The notes under the pieces were generated by a model. The model was not told where the DNA came from. It did not search any database and worked only from the letters and a program-made list of their open reading frames with translations. Source: Phragmites australis (taxonomy: Eukaryota > Streptophyta > Magnoliopsida > Poales > Poaceae). Taken from it: a stretch of 64,000 nt of DNA. The stretch lies in assembly GCF_958298935.1 (NCBI RefSeq), contig NC_084941.1, forward strand, positions 12,622,001 to 12,686,000, written 5' to 3'. Numbering within the stretch: the first letter of the stretch is position 1; every line of letters starts with the position of its first letter. Positions 24,435-35,686 of the stretch are shown here, one piece after another. A program made the position numbers and the translations under genes.

Positions 24435-25354
24435 GCCCAATTCTCCCCAAACTGATCAAATGCTGCATCACCCTGACCGGCTCGGCTAGCTTCTAGTCGA
24501 TCCCTCAGCTCAGCTTGGCTCTCCCACTTGTATGTATCTCCTGCGAGCCCCTCCCAGTAGATAGATATGGCCAGCGATCCGTTAATTGAGAATTGTTTCC
24601 TTTTATTCCTCCGTGCTCCTCGGACGATCGATCAAGGAGATGGACCTTCCATCCGCCGGATCCTCCCCCATCGGCATCCATTATCGCCTCATCTGGCTTT
24701 CGGAGTCGATTCCCCTCTGCATCCTCTTCCTTCGCTGCATTCGTTCACCTATGGCGTCCGGCGGCGGCGTCCTTGGATCCAAGGAGCCCAGCAAACCCCC
24801 ATATCGCCAACGATCCGAAGCATCTACAGGTGAGCAGGTGCGTATAGGCGCAGCCCTCACAATAGCTCCCATTCTTTTTGTTGATTTCCTTTGGTTAGGG
24901 TTCTTGTTTCTCTGTTCATTGTTCATCTGGCTCTGTTTTCCATTGACCTGATTACTACATGGCAAGATGAATGTGTAATTCAGAGCTTACTAAAAAAAAA
25001 ATACCCCTTTTAACATCCTAGTTTTCATTAATTTGGTTTATATATATTTTTTATTTAGTTGCATGTTCACTAAGTTCATTGACCAATTGGTTTGGTGTTG
25101 AAAAGAATGCTAATGATTGCAAGATTTCGTAATTCCGTTTAGGTTTATAGTAAATATATGCTACAAGGTTATTCAGTACTAGTAATTTTGATTTGTCGTA
25201 AATCCAAACCTATGTTATTGGAAAGATGATGGTTTTGTTGTGGTAATTTTTCTGTAAAAATATAGATGCTCCAAAGTGCCAGAGCACTGAAATAGCTTGA
25301 GATTATATTTATGCAGTCTAATTACTATCATTCATTTAATAATTTTTTTAGGTT

Positions 25355-28300
25355 ATGGATTCTCAATGGCAGCTACATGGGAGGGTCAAACCTTTCTCTG
25401 TAGAGACCACCCAGGAGCCTTGGCATTTCAATGTTAGTTTGATCACTAGGGTGGTTCCTGTAGTGCAATCTGGTGGTCCGCAAGCACCGCCGGGACTGGA
25501 GAAATGCCCAGCGGTTAGGATCAACCCAAACCCTCATGTTAATGTTCAGAAACAACCTGCTGCTAAGCGTGCCGCTGCTTCGGATCCTACGCCAATTGAC
25601 GAAGACGATGACTTCATTGCCCCCCCTCTATGGGTCATATGCACAAGAAACAATGCATTAGTTCATGTCCAGCCAATAAACCAACAAAGGATAAGGGCAA
25701 GTCAACCGCTGCACATCCTATCGTGCCTACTGTAAAGGCACTGTTCTGTGATCTTATACTTCCCTCATGTTATCTTCAGATGTCATATTTCCTGTTTTTC
25801 ATGAATGTCAGCGTAGATTTATAACTTGTTTTTAAATCATGTTGTAGCCTTCCAAAAATGAGGTCAAATATGTTCGCCCGCCTACTACTTGTTGTGCCCC
25901 TGCAATCTTCAACAGATTTGTTGATCACCTCACAATGGGTCAGCGCACCAAAATTATGAATATGTGATTTGGCGACCTCCTGCAGGTATCGACAGATGGT
26001 TTGGAGAGTAGGAACCTATTAAAGTTCTTAATGGACAGGTTGAACCCCAACAATATGAAGCTTGAACTTGGGAAAGAGAAGGATCTGTAGATCACCCCTT
26101 TGGTTGTGAAAAAAGTTCTTGCCATACCTCTTGGTGGCGGAGATCCACCTCTTCTGACAAAATCCAAATCAACTAAGGCACTGAATGATTTTAGGGATTT
26201 CATATGTATAGAAAACAATGACCAGGTGTCGGCGCAGTATCTCCAGATTCTTTTGGAAACTGGCGAGCTAGATGATGAAACGACAATCCGGTTTTTCTTT
26301 ATGGTAGCTTTTAACAAGTTTTTGGTGCCAGGCACAAACAACTATATCAGGGGGAAGGATGCATATATGACTCTTGACTTGTCTATATTATCGGGTATGA
26401 ATTGGTGCAAGGCTGTGGTGGATGACCTATGTGACGCTGCACTTTCCTGGAGGATGGACAGGGAAAAAAGAGGAATCAAATCAATATCGGGTTGCGCAAT
26501 TTTCTTGATAGTGAGTTCCTGCACCAATATTGGTTACATTTTATAGTAAGTATTGATAAGTTTTTCAGATCATTGATTACCAACTAAATTCATACTCTAT
26601 TCTTGTTACTTTGCTCCAGGTTTTCTACTTAGACAACCTAAGATGCCACCATCAGATTTCACACACCGATACCCCACGCGCAAAGTTCTTCAATTCCAAT
26701 GTAATTGATCGAAACAAAAATGCAGACAAGAAAAAAGGATAAAGATGGGAAGCCTATATTTGGCACCTTGCACGTGAGTAGCAATCCTTGGCACTCCTGT
26801 TCTTCAATTAATAGCAGTTACAGAGTTTTCTTACTTTCATTATATGTTCCCTGGACTTTTCTATGTTTTTGCATATAGCTTCAGAACAACGTTAACACAT
26901 GTTACTACATGAGTGCTCCAATTTTGCCACAAGACCCAGCAGCGGAAGAACATATGCATGTTCCTTCATTCCCTAGCATCCAAGCTGAGCTAGGTGTATT
27001 GATTACTCAGGCTGTTAGCAAGACTCTGAAAAGAGAGGCAACAAAGGCTTTGGCCAATTTTGATAATGAAGCTGAGAGAGCCCTGGTTACCATACAGAGG
27101 GGCCAGTCGATGCTTAGGGATGCGCACCACGAAGTAATTCGCACGTTGAGGCAGATTATAGAGAAGGAGTTTGTGACAAGGAATTGTGAACAACCCGATG
27201 AAAAACCACTCAACAGACCTAACACACGCCATGCTGCAAGTACATCACGTACTCACAAAGCATATGATCCAGAGAAGGACAACACGAGTAAGTCACTCAT
27301 TCTATTATTGTAATTGAACCTTATCGTTTATGCAAACTATTGATTGTCTGTTGACTAATATCTCCATTTTGTAATAGCTGATCATGCATTGAGTGACAGT
27401 GGAACTAATAACGATGATACAATAAATGAAGATGGTGGACCAGAGGTCATGCTGCCTGCAGAACAAATGGAAATGGACTGATCTATCATTATTCCGAATG
27501 GTAACGGCTTAAATGGCAATCCACTTTATGATAATTACCTTTTTCATACCAAAACCTATGTTTATTACTAATTAGTTCATTACTCTCGAGATCGTGTGCT
27601 GAACGAGGAGGCACACCAGGTCTTGCCTGTGCATCAGGATGTTGTAGGCCATGCATTTCAGGCTGCACCAGAAATGGAGCCAGTTCAGAATGACATTGCT
27701 GATTATGCGGTGCTCCATCCAACCCTGCCATTCATGAGGTAACATACTACATCATGGGACTTCTATTAGCGTAACTCAGTTATATATTAATAGTCCATGT
27801 GTAGTTTTACATAACAATTTTACTTCCAAACTTGCAGGCATCATCGAATATGGATACTACATTGGATCATCATATCGTGAGGTCACCGAAGGCGGACACG
27901 TTGACGTTTCAGAAGCAATACTGGGTCTGGACGATCTAATTGACACCATAGAGGCATCAGCCAACCCAGAGCTATGCCCGGACTTGCTAATGTTACAGAA
28001 TCTTCCCAATATTCGGCCTTATGTTACACTGCACCCGGTACATATCATAATGCTGTATCATAATGCCATTAGTTCGGTTACAGTTGGATACCACCAATAT
28101 GTATCGTAATGTTGTTTCCTCTCATTCACTTTGCCAACAGGTTAGTACTAGTCTTCAGGCAAAAAATACCACTGCAGACAGCATTTCTGCTCCATTAAAC
28201 ATGTTGTCCCTTGGTCATCATGTACAAGACGACCCTCACAGAAAATATGGGCCTTCTGACGTCGACCAGGCCGTTTATATGGGATGTTCAACAACTTTAG

Positions 28301-29740
28301 TGACTAACTACCACTGCTTCTCTACTGATTTACTACATCATTGGTTTTGTGCAGGTTGCACACAAAGTTAGCAACACTGATGATCCATTGAGCCATGTTC
28401 AACTGCGACAAAGTACCCAAGATAACAATCCCCTCCCTGCACTTGTTACTCGATGTTCCAGTAGGCTTACAAGGGTTCCAGAAATGCACGAGTCACCATT
28501 TAAAGGAAATTACAAGCGCCCTAAAATATAGTTGACAAAAACATCTTCTATTAGACAAAAGTTCTGCAAAACCCTTAGCTCTAGCAGGTAATCATCCTCA
28601 TTCAAAGCTTACCTTACTTTCATTATTTCACAGCACCCTCAATATTGAATAAGTGGCATAATGCAGTGACATTTTCATCTCCGCTAGCTCAAACATCTTC
28701 AAAGGAACTGAAATTTCTGACAAGATTGTGGATGGAAAAATGCTATCTAGAAAATTCATGACCACCTATGTCTCATTCATTAGGCATGATGAAGAAGCCC
28801 ATATGCCCGATGGTGGGGAATATAGGGTATTCCTCTCTCAGGACCTAGTGGTGAGTTCACATCCATCCTCTTGCATACACACAACATCCTTAACCTGCTA
28901 CAGTCTCTCTGCTCTCTCTTATATGGTCTCATATTTTTGTCAATTGCAATGACAAATCGATAACTGACCTCCATTAATGCTAATTCCAGGATGTGCTAAA
29001 CTTAGTTGTTCTATATGGTGCGATCCTAGCTGAAATTGCTCAGGGCGTACTAGAACGCGATCTCCATGGGGTTGCACCCCACAAAGTCAAACTTGTAAGA
29101 ATATCCAACAAAGTCAAACTTGTAAGAATATCATTGTTTTAGAATTACAATATATAGTGGTCTCCTTACCATATTGTTGCAATTTCTGTATGATGCTAAC
29201 TGTGCCCAATATCTATACCAGTTCTTGTCGCCTGTGTTGGAGAAAGGAGAATGGAGTGTGTACTACATCAACATGATGCATACAAGAATAGATGTACTCG
29301 ATTCTTCTTCCGGTGACCGCACAATGTACCATGACGAGGTGGGTGCTCGGATTGTTCCACACCTAAATGATCTGTTCCAAAAGGTCACTAATGGCGCTGT
29401 GAAAGAGTTTGTTAGATGGAGACGCCCAATTCATGATGCGCCCAAGCATTTGCGTGGAAATGATAGTGGTTTTTTTGCTACAAAATTCATGGAACTATGG
29501 AATGGCGATGATTTTGAGAAACCAATAATTCCGGTCAGTCATCTGACATCTTCACAGTACATATTCATCTAATTTTCTAGTTTTAATTTTCATTCATCTC
29601 AATATAGTTACTTCACTATACCATTGCAGGGTAGGGCCGCACTATACAGGGCTGAGGTCCTCTTCTACATGCTTTACCACCCCCTGAACGAGATAAAGAA
29701 GCTACCTGGTGGCCTGGAGTCAACTAGATCCCGACCTTAA
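25355..29740 (+). pseudogene. Plant-mobile-domain / ULP1-like cysteine protease gene, decayed
   Basis: Recognisable exons in order: 25355-25735 (N-terminal); 25848-26510 (KFLMDRLNPNNMKLELGKEK, VLAIPLGGGDPPLLTKSKST), the domain preceding ULP1 in grass transposon proteins; about 26620-26770 (VFYLDNLRCHHQI, KPIFGTLH); about 26890-27290; 28690-28850 (DGKMLSRKFMTTYVSFIRHD); 28990-29095; 29220-29530 catalytic region (YINMMHTRIDVLDSSSGD, GNDSGFFATKFMELWN); and a last exon about 29631-29740 (YRAEVLFYMLYHPLNEIKKL). ULP1 enzymes cleave SUMO using His, Asp and Cys. Here the expected His-Trp is Glu-Trp (GEWSVYY) and the Cys of NDCG is Ser (NDSG), so both catalytic residues are lost. In-frame stops at 25965-25967 (TGA) and 26088-26090 (TAG) and a frame slip in an A run near 26735 confirm decay. 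Confidence 0.72.
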
Positions 29741-31300
29741 TCTCATTAGTGCTCCAAACCCCTCAAAAATTGTCATGACAAAACTTTATCTAAAACTTAC
29801 ATATTATTGTAATGCACCCCCCATGTTACTTTATTGTGTGTTGTTTTCATTCCAAAACTTTGTGTAATCACTTTATTTTGGCCACAATCCCTTTGAATTG
29901 TCTGTGTCATTTACAATGCCCATCATTACTTACTTCTCATTGCACATTTCTATTTTTGTATTGCTTACTTTTTAGCTTCTATTGGTCATTTTATACCACT
30001 AATCATTGGTTCAGAATTTGAAGTCGTAGCACATTCTTTACATATACAATTATGGCAAACTCCCACAATTTCATGCTGCATATCAGGCATGTGTTCACTT
30101 TTTTGTATTTAAATATGACGCTACTAGCACTCCATTGTACCAATTAACTTCACATCTACCAGTAACAACATGTTACTGTTTACAAATATAGAACACTCTA
30201 CATGGCGTTCTGGACGATATATTCCATCCAACTTTACTCTGCACCCGAACAACTACAGCAGTTTTGTTGTCACCGATTAATCATTTTATTGTAACTTAAT
30301 GTGCAAATTGTAGTATTTATTTTTCCATCTCATTCACTCGATATCCTACGCATCTTACACAAATACACACGCAACAAAAAATATAGTAAAAACCACATTA
30401 TGCTGACATAATTGTTGACCTTCTCTTATTGTTATAATCGATGCACTACACTATAGTAATTGTAGTATCTCTTTTTCCAACTCGTATGTGCGGTTGTTGT
30501 TATTTTCACATTCCAATGTGATAATTGATGGAACCTTTTATTGTTTTCATGTCTGTATTACAATTTCACAATTCAATTCATTTGTTACAGTACATTGAGG
30601 TATATTTTGTTGTAAACAAATTATAAGTTCGATTTTCCAAATCAATGAGATACTTAGATCAAAAGAGTTTGACTCAAAAAAGCACTAATGCGTTCCTTTC
30701 ATTTATAATCAGTCCATGTTAACAGGTGCGACAAATTTATCGTCCTTGCGCTATTTTGACTCAAAAAAGCACTATTCCGTTTTGAGATTAAAAGCATCAA
30801 CACTTATGTAGTAGCAACTTTATCATTGTCAGCACTATAACTACATCTGCATAAGGAAAATAGTGGGATGAAGATTTGAACACTTGTACCATCCCTGCTT
30901 CACATATCATCATTCTCTGATTCAATTAGTTCTCCTACTGCAACTTCATCAAATTCTTTTTGTAGCTGCTAAACAGTTCGTGGTCTCCCCCTCTAACGAC
31001 CCATCTTGCCTCTCCCCACCCCCATGACTACCCTTGCTTCTGTCTGCATTTTCTAGGTTCAGAGCGCATGTTGTTGAATAGTGTCCCACCAGATTACAGA
31101 ACCCGCAAAGCCGTTTTCCCGTATTTCCACCCTGTCCATTGCTCTAACCAACATCATGATCAATTCCCACCCCTGGTCGCTTTCGACTCCCCTTGGTTTG
31201 TGCCATTCTTGGAGCGCTTGCAGATACATTCATATCACAAGCAAAAGGGGGTGCGCAAGCAGCATCCCCCATTTCATTTTCCATTGTATTTCCATTGTTT
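29741..31300. other. AT-rich non-coding interior of the MULE-like element
   Basis: No conserved domain. Two copies of tttgactcaaaaaagcacta (the first near 30667) lie about 95 bp apart. Otherwise nothing is supported. Confidence 0.55.
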
Positions 31301-31308
31301 TTGTTCCT

Positions 31309-31620
31309 TCAAGCAGAAGGACCAATGTCGCTCGAAATAGTATCAGCCAACTCCCTTAAAGCAGTCAGCTGCTCACAACCTTTCTCAAACCCCGTACTTG
31401 ACTTCCGACAAGCCCTAACGACAGCCATTGCTAGTGTTACGAGCTTCGTTGTCCTGTATTGCTCGGTTATGCAGTTCGGCCCGACAGTTAGTATATCATG
31501 CCTGTCCCACATAAGTAAGAACCTCACGTCCCTTGTATACCTCTTCAACACGTAATCAGAAGGTATGTTTGTTATTTGTAGGTATCTGAATGCTTTTAGA
31601 ATATGTGCGTAGGTGGCAAT
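31309..31620 (-). pseudogene. FAR1/MURA-like transposase C-terminal fragment
   Basis: The minus frame encodes AHILKAFRYLQITNIPSDYV then LKRYTRDVRF, CITEQYRTTKLVTLAMAVV and GCEQLTALRELADTI. This matches the region just after the SWIM finger of FAR1/FHY3/MuDR-type proteins, where C-x-H-IL is followed by KRWT(K/R)D. The Cys of the SWIM motif is not in frame and a TGA lies just upstream. It is probably the tail of the element's own transposase, reading from the right end toward the ULP1-like gene. Confidence 0.6.
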
Positions 31621-32099
31621 GACTCATCCTGCACTTAAATAAGCCAAGAATCACTACATTTCCAGGCAGCATCGAGCATCGAGCGTAATTTATGGCATCA
31701 TTCAATGTTAATATGCAAGGAACTATACCAATCATTCTTTTCAAGCAATTAATAGCTCCTCAAGACATAAACCAAATTGCAGTAACTGGCGCGCTAAAAT
31801 TTTGTTATTTCTACACGGTGTTATAGTAATTGAAAGCCCGACAACTTCATTACACATCCGAACCCCTATATCAAATCTACATTGTGTCTTCTACTTTTAG
31901 TGTGAATCAACAATTAAGATATAGTAACTCAGGTTTAATGTTCCTGGCGATACACAACTAAAACACTTGTAGTAAATCACATTAGAAACCAACATCTCCA
32001 TGCTCTTGCAATACAATGAATAGATGCATAACAAAATTTGCACAAACTTTGACAACAACATGTCATAATTGACGATATCCCTTACAATAATTATGCGCA

Positions 32100-32346
32100 C
32101 TTACATGCTCATATGTCTTCTGCAGATCTGGTGTCTCCATGGTTGCCGGTGAGACTGCTTGAGGAGGAGTCTCATCGTTCACGATCGCACGAGTTACCAC
32201 ATCAACCATGGAGGTACTTTGGGACTAGGGGATTCAGGTGTCGCCAATGTCTGATCTTGCGCCGATTGCAGCCACTGCGAGGCCACAACAGGAGTTACGA
32301 TATGTGATGATGGCGTCGCATCACTGGTGGACGCGGTTTCCGCCAT
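32100..32346 (-). pseudogene. Probable N-terminal exon of the MULE transposase gene
   Basis: From an ATG at 32346 the minus strand reads MAETASTSDATPSSHIVTPV. After a one-base frame change it continues VVTRAIVNDETPPQAVSPAT and METPDLQKTYEH to a gtaagt donor near 32105. It sits 300 bp inside the right terminus, where MURA genes begin. The middle of the transposase (catalytic DDE and zinc finger) is missing. No family motif is visible in this exon, so the call rests on position and coding character. Confidence 0.4.
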
Positions 32347-32633
32347 CGCGCAGGACAATGGAGCTCGTCGCTGTACCAGATGTGTTGCGCAAAGGAATCA
32401 CTGGCGTCCTAGTTTGAGCGGGTGCGATCTGAGCCTGCATGACGATGAGATCAGCTGGAGAAGACAATTACAATCGGCCAAATACCTTCCGTCCTTGCAC
32501 GCGGGAATAAGGGAGAAACCGTTCAATCAGATTTGATTTCCCCGTCATCCCTTCATTTACGGTCAGTTACCATGCAAAAGGAACCGGGACCAGCTTGACT
32601 AGGCATTCCCTCGGGGAGGCATGGTAAGCCACC

Positions 32634-32682
32634 TGGCCATAGAATTGGGTATTCCATAGCCGGCTACAAATTATACCGTCCC
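32634..32682. repeat. Right terminal repeat of the MULE-like element
   Basis: Contains ggccatagaattgggt / attccatagccgg and the outer ctacaaattataccgtccc. It is an inverted partner of 24404-24434. Confidence 0.65.
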
Positions 32683-32686
32683 TATA

Positions 32687-32694
<8 letters not shown>

Positions 32695-32734
<40 letters not shown>
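32695..32734. repeat. (AT)n microsatellite
   Basis: Follows tatgtgtgtgtat immediately outside the right end of the MULE-like element. Confidence 0.9.
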
Positions 32735-32735
<1 letters not shown>

Positions 32736-32871
32736 AAATTAGGGAGAAAATTTGTAGCAAGTCAGACATTAAAAAAATGAAGAGTAAAATGAAGAATTTT
32801 TTAATAATAGTATTTTATTGGAAAATTGCAAAAATAATAGGCGATTTCGCAAAATTGCAAGAATAACATAC

Positions 32872-33095
32872 TGTCGCCACGCCAGTTGGTGACTAGGGAC
32901 ATGTCACCATACCATATGATGATAGGTACTAATCGCCAACTGGCTTGGCGACACGTTGATCCTATCACCAGGCCTTTGTGGCGAGAGGAATTGTCGCCAA
33001 CTCATATGGTGACACGACCCCAGCTTTTGGTGATAGGACCCCAACTTTTGGCGACATGATTGTAGGTTCCTGTTGCCATATGGATTGGTGACAGG
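32872..33095. repeat. tgtcgcca / tggcgaca inverted minisatellite
   Basis: About ten degenerate copies of a gcgaca / tgtcgc core in both orientations (e.g. tgtcgccacgccagttggtg, cttggcgacacg, attgtcgccaactcatatgg). The copies can pair with each other. It lies next to the minus-strand GRF-like pseudogene. Confidence 0.75.
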
Positions 33096-33398
33096 TCCTT
33101 TTCCATTTTAATTTGTTTTTTGTTTGTAATAATACTATTTTATAGGAAAATTGTAAAAAATCTAATTTTTCGAACAATAATAACCCGGTACGAAGGTTAC
33201 ATACGCTGACAAACATTACATGGGACATGGGGTTTATCGTTGTTGTGCGAATGAACCCTCACCATAAATAGATGATGACTACAAATATTGGTATGTACGA
33301 TACATGTAAAGACTAACCTAATAGCGTACCGCTGCTAAACCTAAAAAGTCAGTTACAATTGATGCTCTCTACCGAGCGCAGCTAGAATATTTGCCTTT

Positions 33399-33941
33399 TC
33401 ACAGGGCATCAAGGCTCTGCACCTTAGCATGATGAGCCCTCTCCCTCTTCATTTCCCTCTTTGCTTCCCGTGCCTTAGCCGCGACGCACTCCTTCACTGC
33501 CTTCCTTATGCGATCCTCCTTCTGATGCTTGAGCTGTAGTTCCTCCTGTTGTTGCTCGTACTCCCAGCGTTCGTAAACTTGCCTCCTCCACCACATGCTC
33601 ATGTTGACCCACCGCTTCTGGTCCTTAGTTTGTTCTATGTACAACCATCCAATGAAGTCACAGATAGGTGGAGGAGACTAGAAAAATGAAACAAGAGGAG
33701 ACATTAGTAAGACAGTGCATGCAATCGTATGGAAAGTGTGATAGGAGTGATCTGTGTCACTGTACTGGTGGGTACTCATATGATCCATGTCGAGGCTTGT
33801 CGTAATGGTAGTTGGCACACATGAAGAAGTGTAGGCCATAGGTGTAGGAGATGTCCTAGGGCACATTGGTGGTTTGACCCCCTAGGGGATGAAAATCCTA
33901 TAATATTTCTTAGGTGGGCTTGGTGGAGCTGAGGAAGACAT
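33399..33941 (-). pseudogene. GRF-type zinc-finger-like gene A, two exons, broken
   Basis: Exon 1 (33941-33766) begins MSSSAPPSPPKKYYRIFIP, then TAG where the family has Gln, then GVKPPMCP. After a frame change it gives LHFFMCANYHYDKPRHGSYE. Exon 2 (33677-33399, acceptor ttttctag) gives SPPPICDFIGWLYIEQTKDQ, then WWRRQVYERWEYEQQQEELQ and a Lys/Arg-rich coiled-coil tail. The layout (Cys-rich zinc finger, then DFI-W and basic coiled coil) is that of grass proteins with a degenerate GRF zinc finger. The TAG and the frameshift make it a pseudogene. The function of this family is unknown. Confidence 0.65.
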
Positions 33942-34369
33942 TGCACTTGAGAGAGCTAAGGAAGGAGTTGTCTATTTATGGATGAGAGTGGGTTATTTAT
34001 AGTGGCTGGGGGCTGGTGCATGGACTGAGTGAAAGGGCTTGGCTGAGGGCTTAGGAATAGGATTCCCTATGAAAGCTGAAAAAGTTATGGCATTGATGCT
34101 GGACAGAGATTCCCTGTGAAAGCTGTTGCTTGGTGTGGTCATTTCATTCTGCAATAGTTCAGGAAGGAGTTATTATTGCCTTTGCATGTAAGGCAAGGTA
34201 TCCTATAAAAGCATTGGGCTTAGAAAAAACATATTGATAACCGTAGTTGATGTAAGGCGAATCCTGTAGCCTCATATTCGGTCGTTGAACATTCATGCTT
34301 GTCGTACTGTTTGAGGGAAGTAGGTGAATTAGATAAAATTTGTAGCACGGTAGGATGTAATGCACACTT

Positions 34370-34536
34370 ACTCCACAATGGAACCAAGCAACCGTGGCAA
34401 GGGAGAATAGTTTTAGGCTTTCTATTATACCACAGTCACATTGTGGGATGCGAGCCTCGTGCACTTCTATCTCCAACTCTAGCTCCCTCTTGTTCTGCTC
34501 TGGGTCTTCAATGATATAAGGGCAACATAGATGCAT
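34370..34536 (-). pseudogene. GRF-like fragment C
   Basis: A minus-strand exon-like segment with EDPEQNKRELELEIEVHEAR, RIPQCDCGIIESLKLFSLAT and AWFHCG, ending at a gtaagtg donor at about 34375. The C-x-C-G start and later C-G resemble the first half of a GRF finger. It lies between the head-to-head genes A and B, so a third, truncated copy is likely. Confidence 0.45.
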
Positions 34537-34795
34537 GTGTTGAGGTAGCTCTCAAAAGAAAGAGGCAGCTGGTACTTAGTACTTAGTGTTGTCATTTCAT
34601 GGTTAAAGCTGAGTCGTGTGGTCATTTCGTGTCCAAAGTCTGATTCACAATAGAGGTGCTGTTATTTTATGGTTAAAGCTGAGTCTATGATTCAATGCTG
34701 CAGTTCGGTGCAAGCTAGCGAAAAGAATTTTCAGTGCTGCCCCTAATAGGCTTTTCAGTACTGTTGCATCTATCCACTATAGCCAGGACTTCTCG

Positions 34796-34803
34796 TATAT
34801 AAA
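34796..34803 (+). promoter_or_regulatory. TATA box upstream of GRF-like gene B
   Basis: tatataaa in the context ctcgtatataaacaacac, 58 nt before the ATG at 34861. Confidence 0.5.
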
Positions 34804-34860
34804 CAACACCCAATCGATTCTCTACTCACACATCTCCTGATCTCGAATTGCATCGAGACA

Positions 34861-35329
34861 ATGGCGTATCCTCATCCACTCGATAGCCCCATCAATCCAC
34901 CACCTCAACACCCCCATTTAGGTGTCTATGGTAGAGATTTCTACGGAAACCATAATGCTCTTCCTTGCTCATTTTGGTTGGCATGTCGACATGGAGATTA
35001 TGCTGCAGTCCAAGTTTATGAGCATTTCAGTGACGCAGGACATCGATTCTTCTGTTGTCCATATTTCAGAGTACGAACAAATAATACTCACTTTCTTTCC
35101 TATTTTATCAACACCATTTACTTATCTCATCTATCCCTTTTTCTAGATGGATGACTATGAGTTCCAGTCCTAGATTGACCCGCGGATAGAACCACACTTT
35201 CAAGAATACATCTGTCACCTTCACATCATCGAGGAACTACAGGAACAATTACGGCAAGAGGCAGTTAGGAACGTAAGAAGGTGCTATATCCCGCCTCGCA
35301 TGACGGATCGGAAGAACAACTATGAGTAG
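34861..35329 (+). pseudogene. GRF-type zinc-finger-like gene B, two exons, nonsense-mutated
   Basis: Exon 1 (34861-35070) starts MAYPHPLDSPINPPPQ and carries CSFWLACRHGDYAAV and DAGHRFFCCPYF, a GRF-like Cys/His arrangement. The donor aga|gtacga and acceptor ttctag|atgg lead to exon 2 (35147-35329), MDDYEFQS, then TAG (35171-35173) replacing the family Trp before IDPRIEPHFQ, then EELQEQLRQEAVRNVRR and the final stop. Phase is kept (70 plus 61 codons). One nonsense codon is the only visible lesion. It is divergent from gene A, with both promoters in the 33.9-34.9 kb interval. Confidence 0.6.
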
Positions 35330-35439
35330 TATCGATGTGTTCTAGTGGTTGGGAGAGGATTTGATTTTGTATTTGACTTGTATTATTTTTCATTCTCTAA
35401 GTCATGTTATGTGAAGCACCGGTATACCACTAGGGGTAT

Positions 35440-35686
35440 TGTATATGCCATGGTACGTTCGGTCGACATGTTAACTATGATTGTTATGAAATGGTCGTTG
35501 TACGAGTCAATAGTCTGAATAGAATCACAAAACAAAAACACGGTACATGAAAGATATTATGATAGGTAATAAAAACATGGGTGATAACAAATAAGCAACA
35601 GAAACATCCAACATTATATGACAACCACATAAAATAAATAATAGAACGGAGTTCAAGTACAATAGTAGCACTGAGTACAAGTCTAA
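35440..35686. other. Non-coding AT-rich sequence
   Basis: Nothing recognisable is seen between the GRF-like gene B and the split exon. Confidence 0.5.

Larger units (their letters stand above)
24404..32682. mobile_element. MULE-like element carrying a ULP1-like gene
   Basis: The left end has the hairpin ccggctatagaat-aggca-attctatagccgg (24404-24434). The right end, read on minus, has ccggctatggaat-accca-attctatggccagg (32634-32664) preceded by gggacggtataatttgtag. The two ends are inverted copies of one sequence bounding 8.3 kb. Inside are a plus-strand plant-mobile-domain/ULP1-like gene and minus-strand FAR1/MURA-like fragments reading inward from the right end, an arrangement known from ULP1-carrying (Kaonashi-type) MULEs. 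The left end lacks the outer gggacgg segment and no target-site duplication was found, so it is probably truncated there. Confidence 0.65.

Noticed and set aside
31068..31340. 90-codon plus-strand ORF
   Set aside because: Overlaps the better supported minus-strand FAR1-like fragment and has no recognisable motif.
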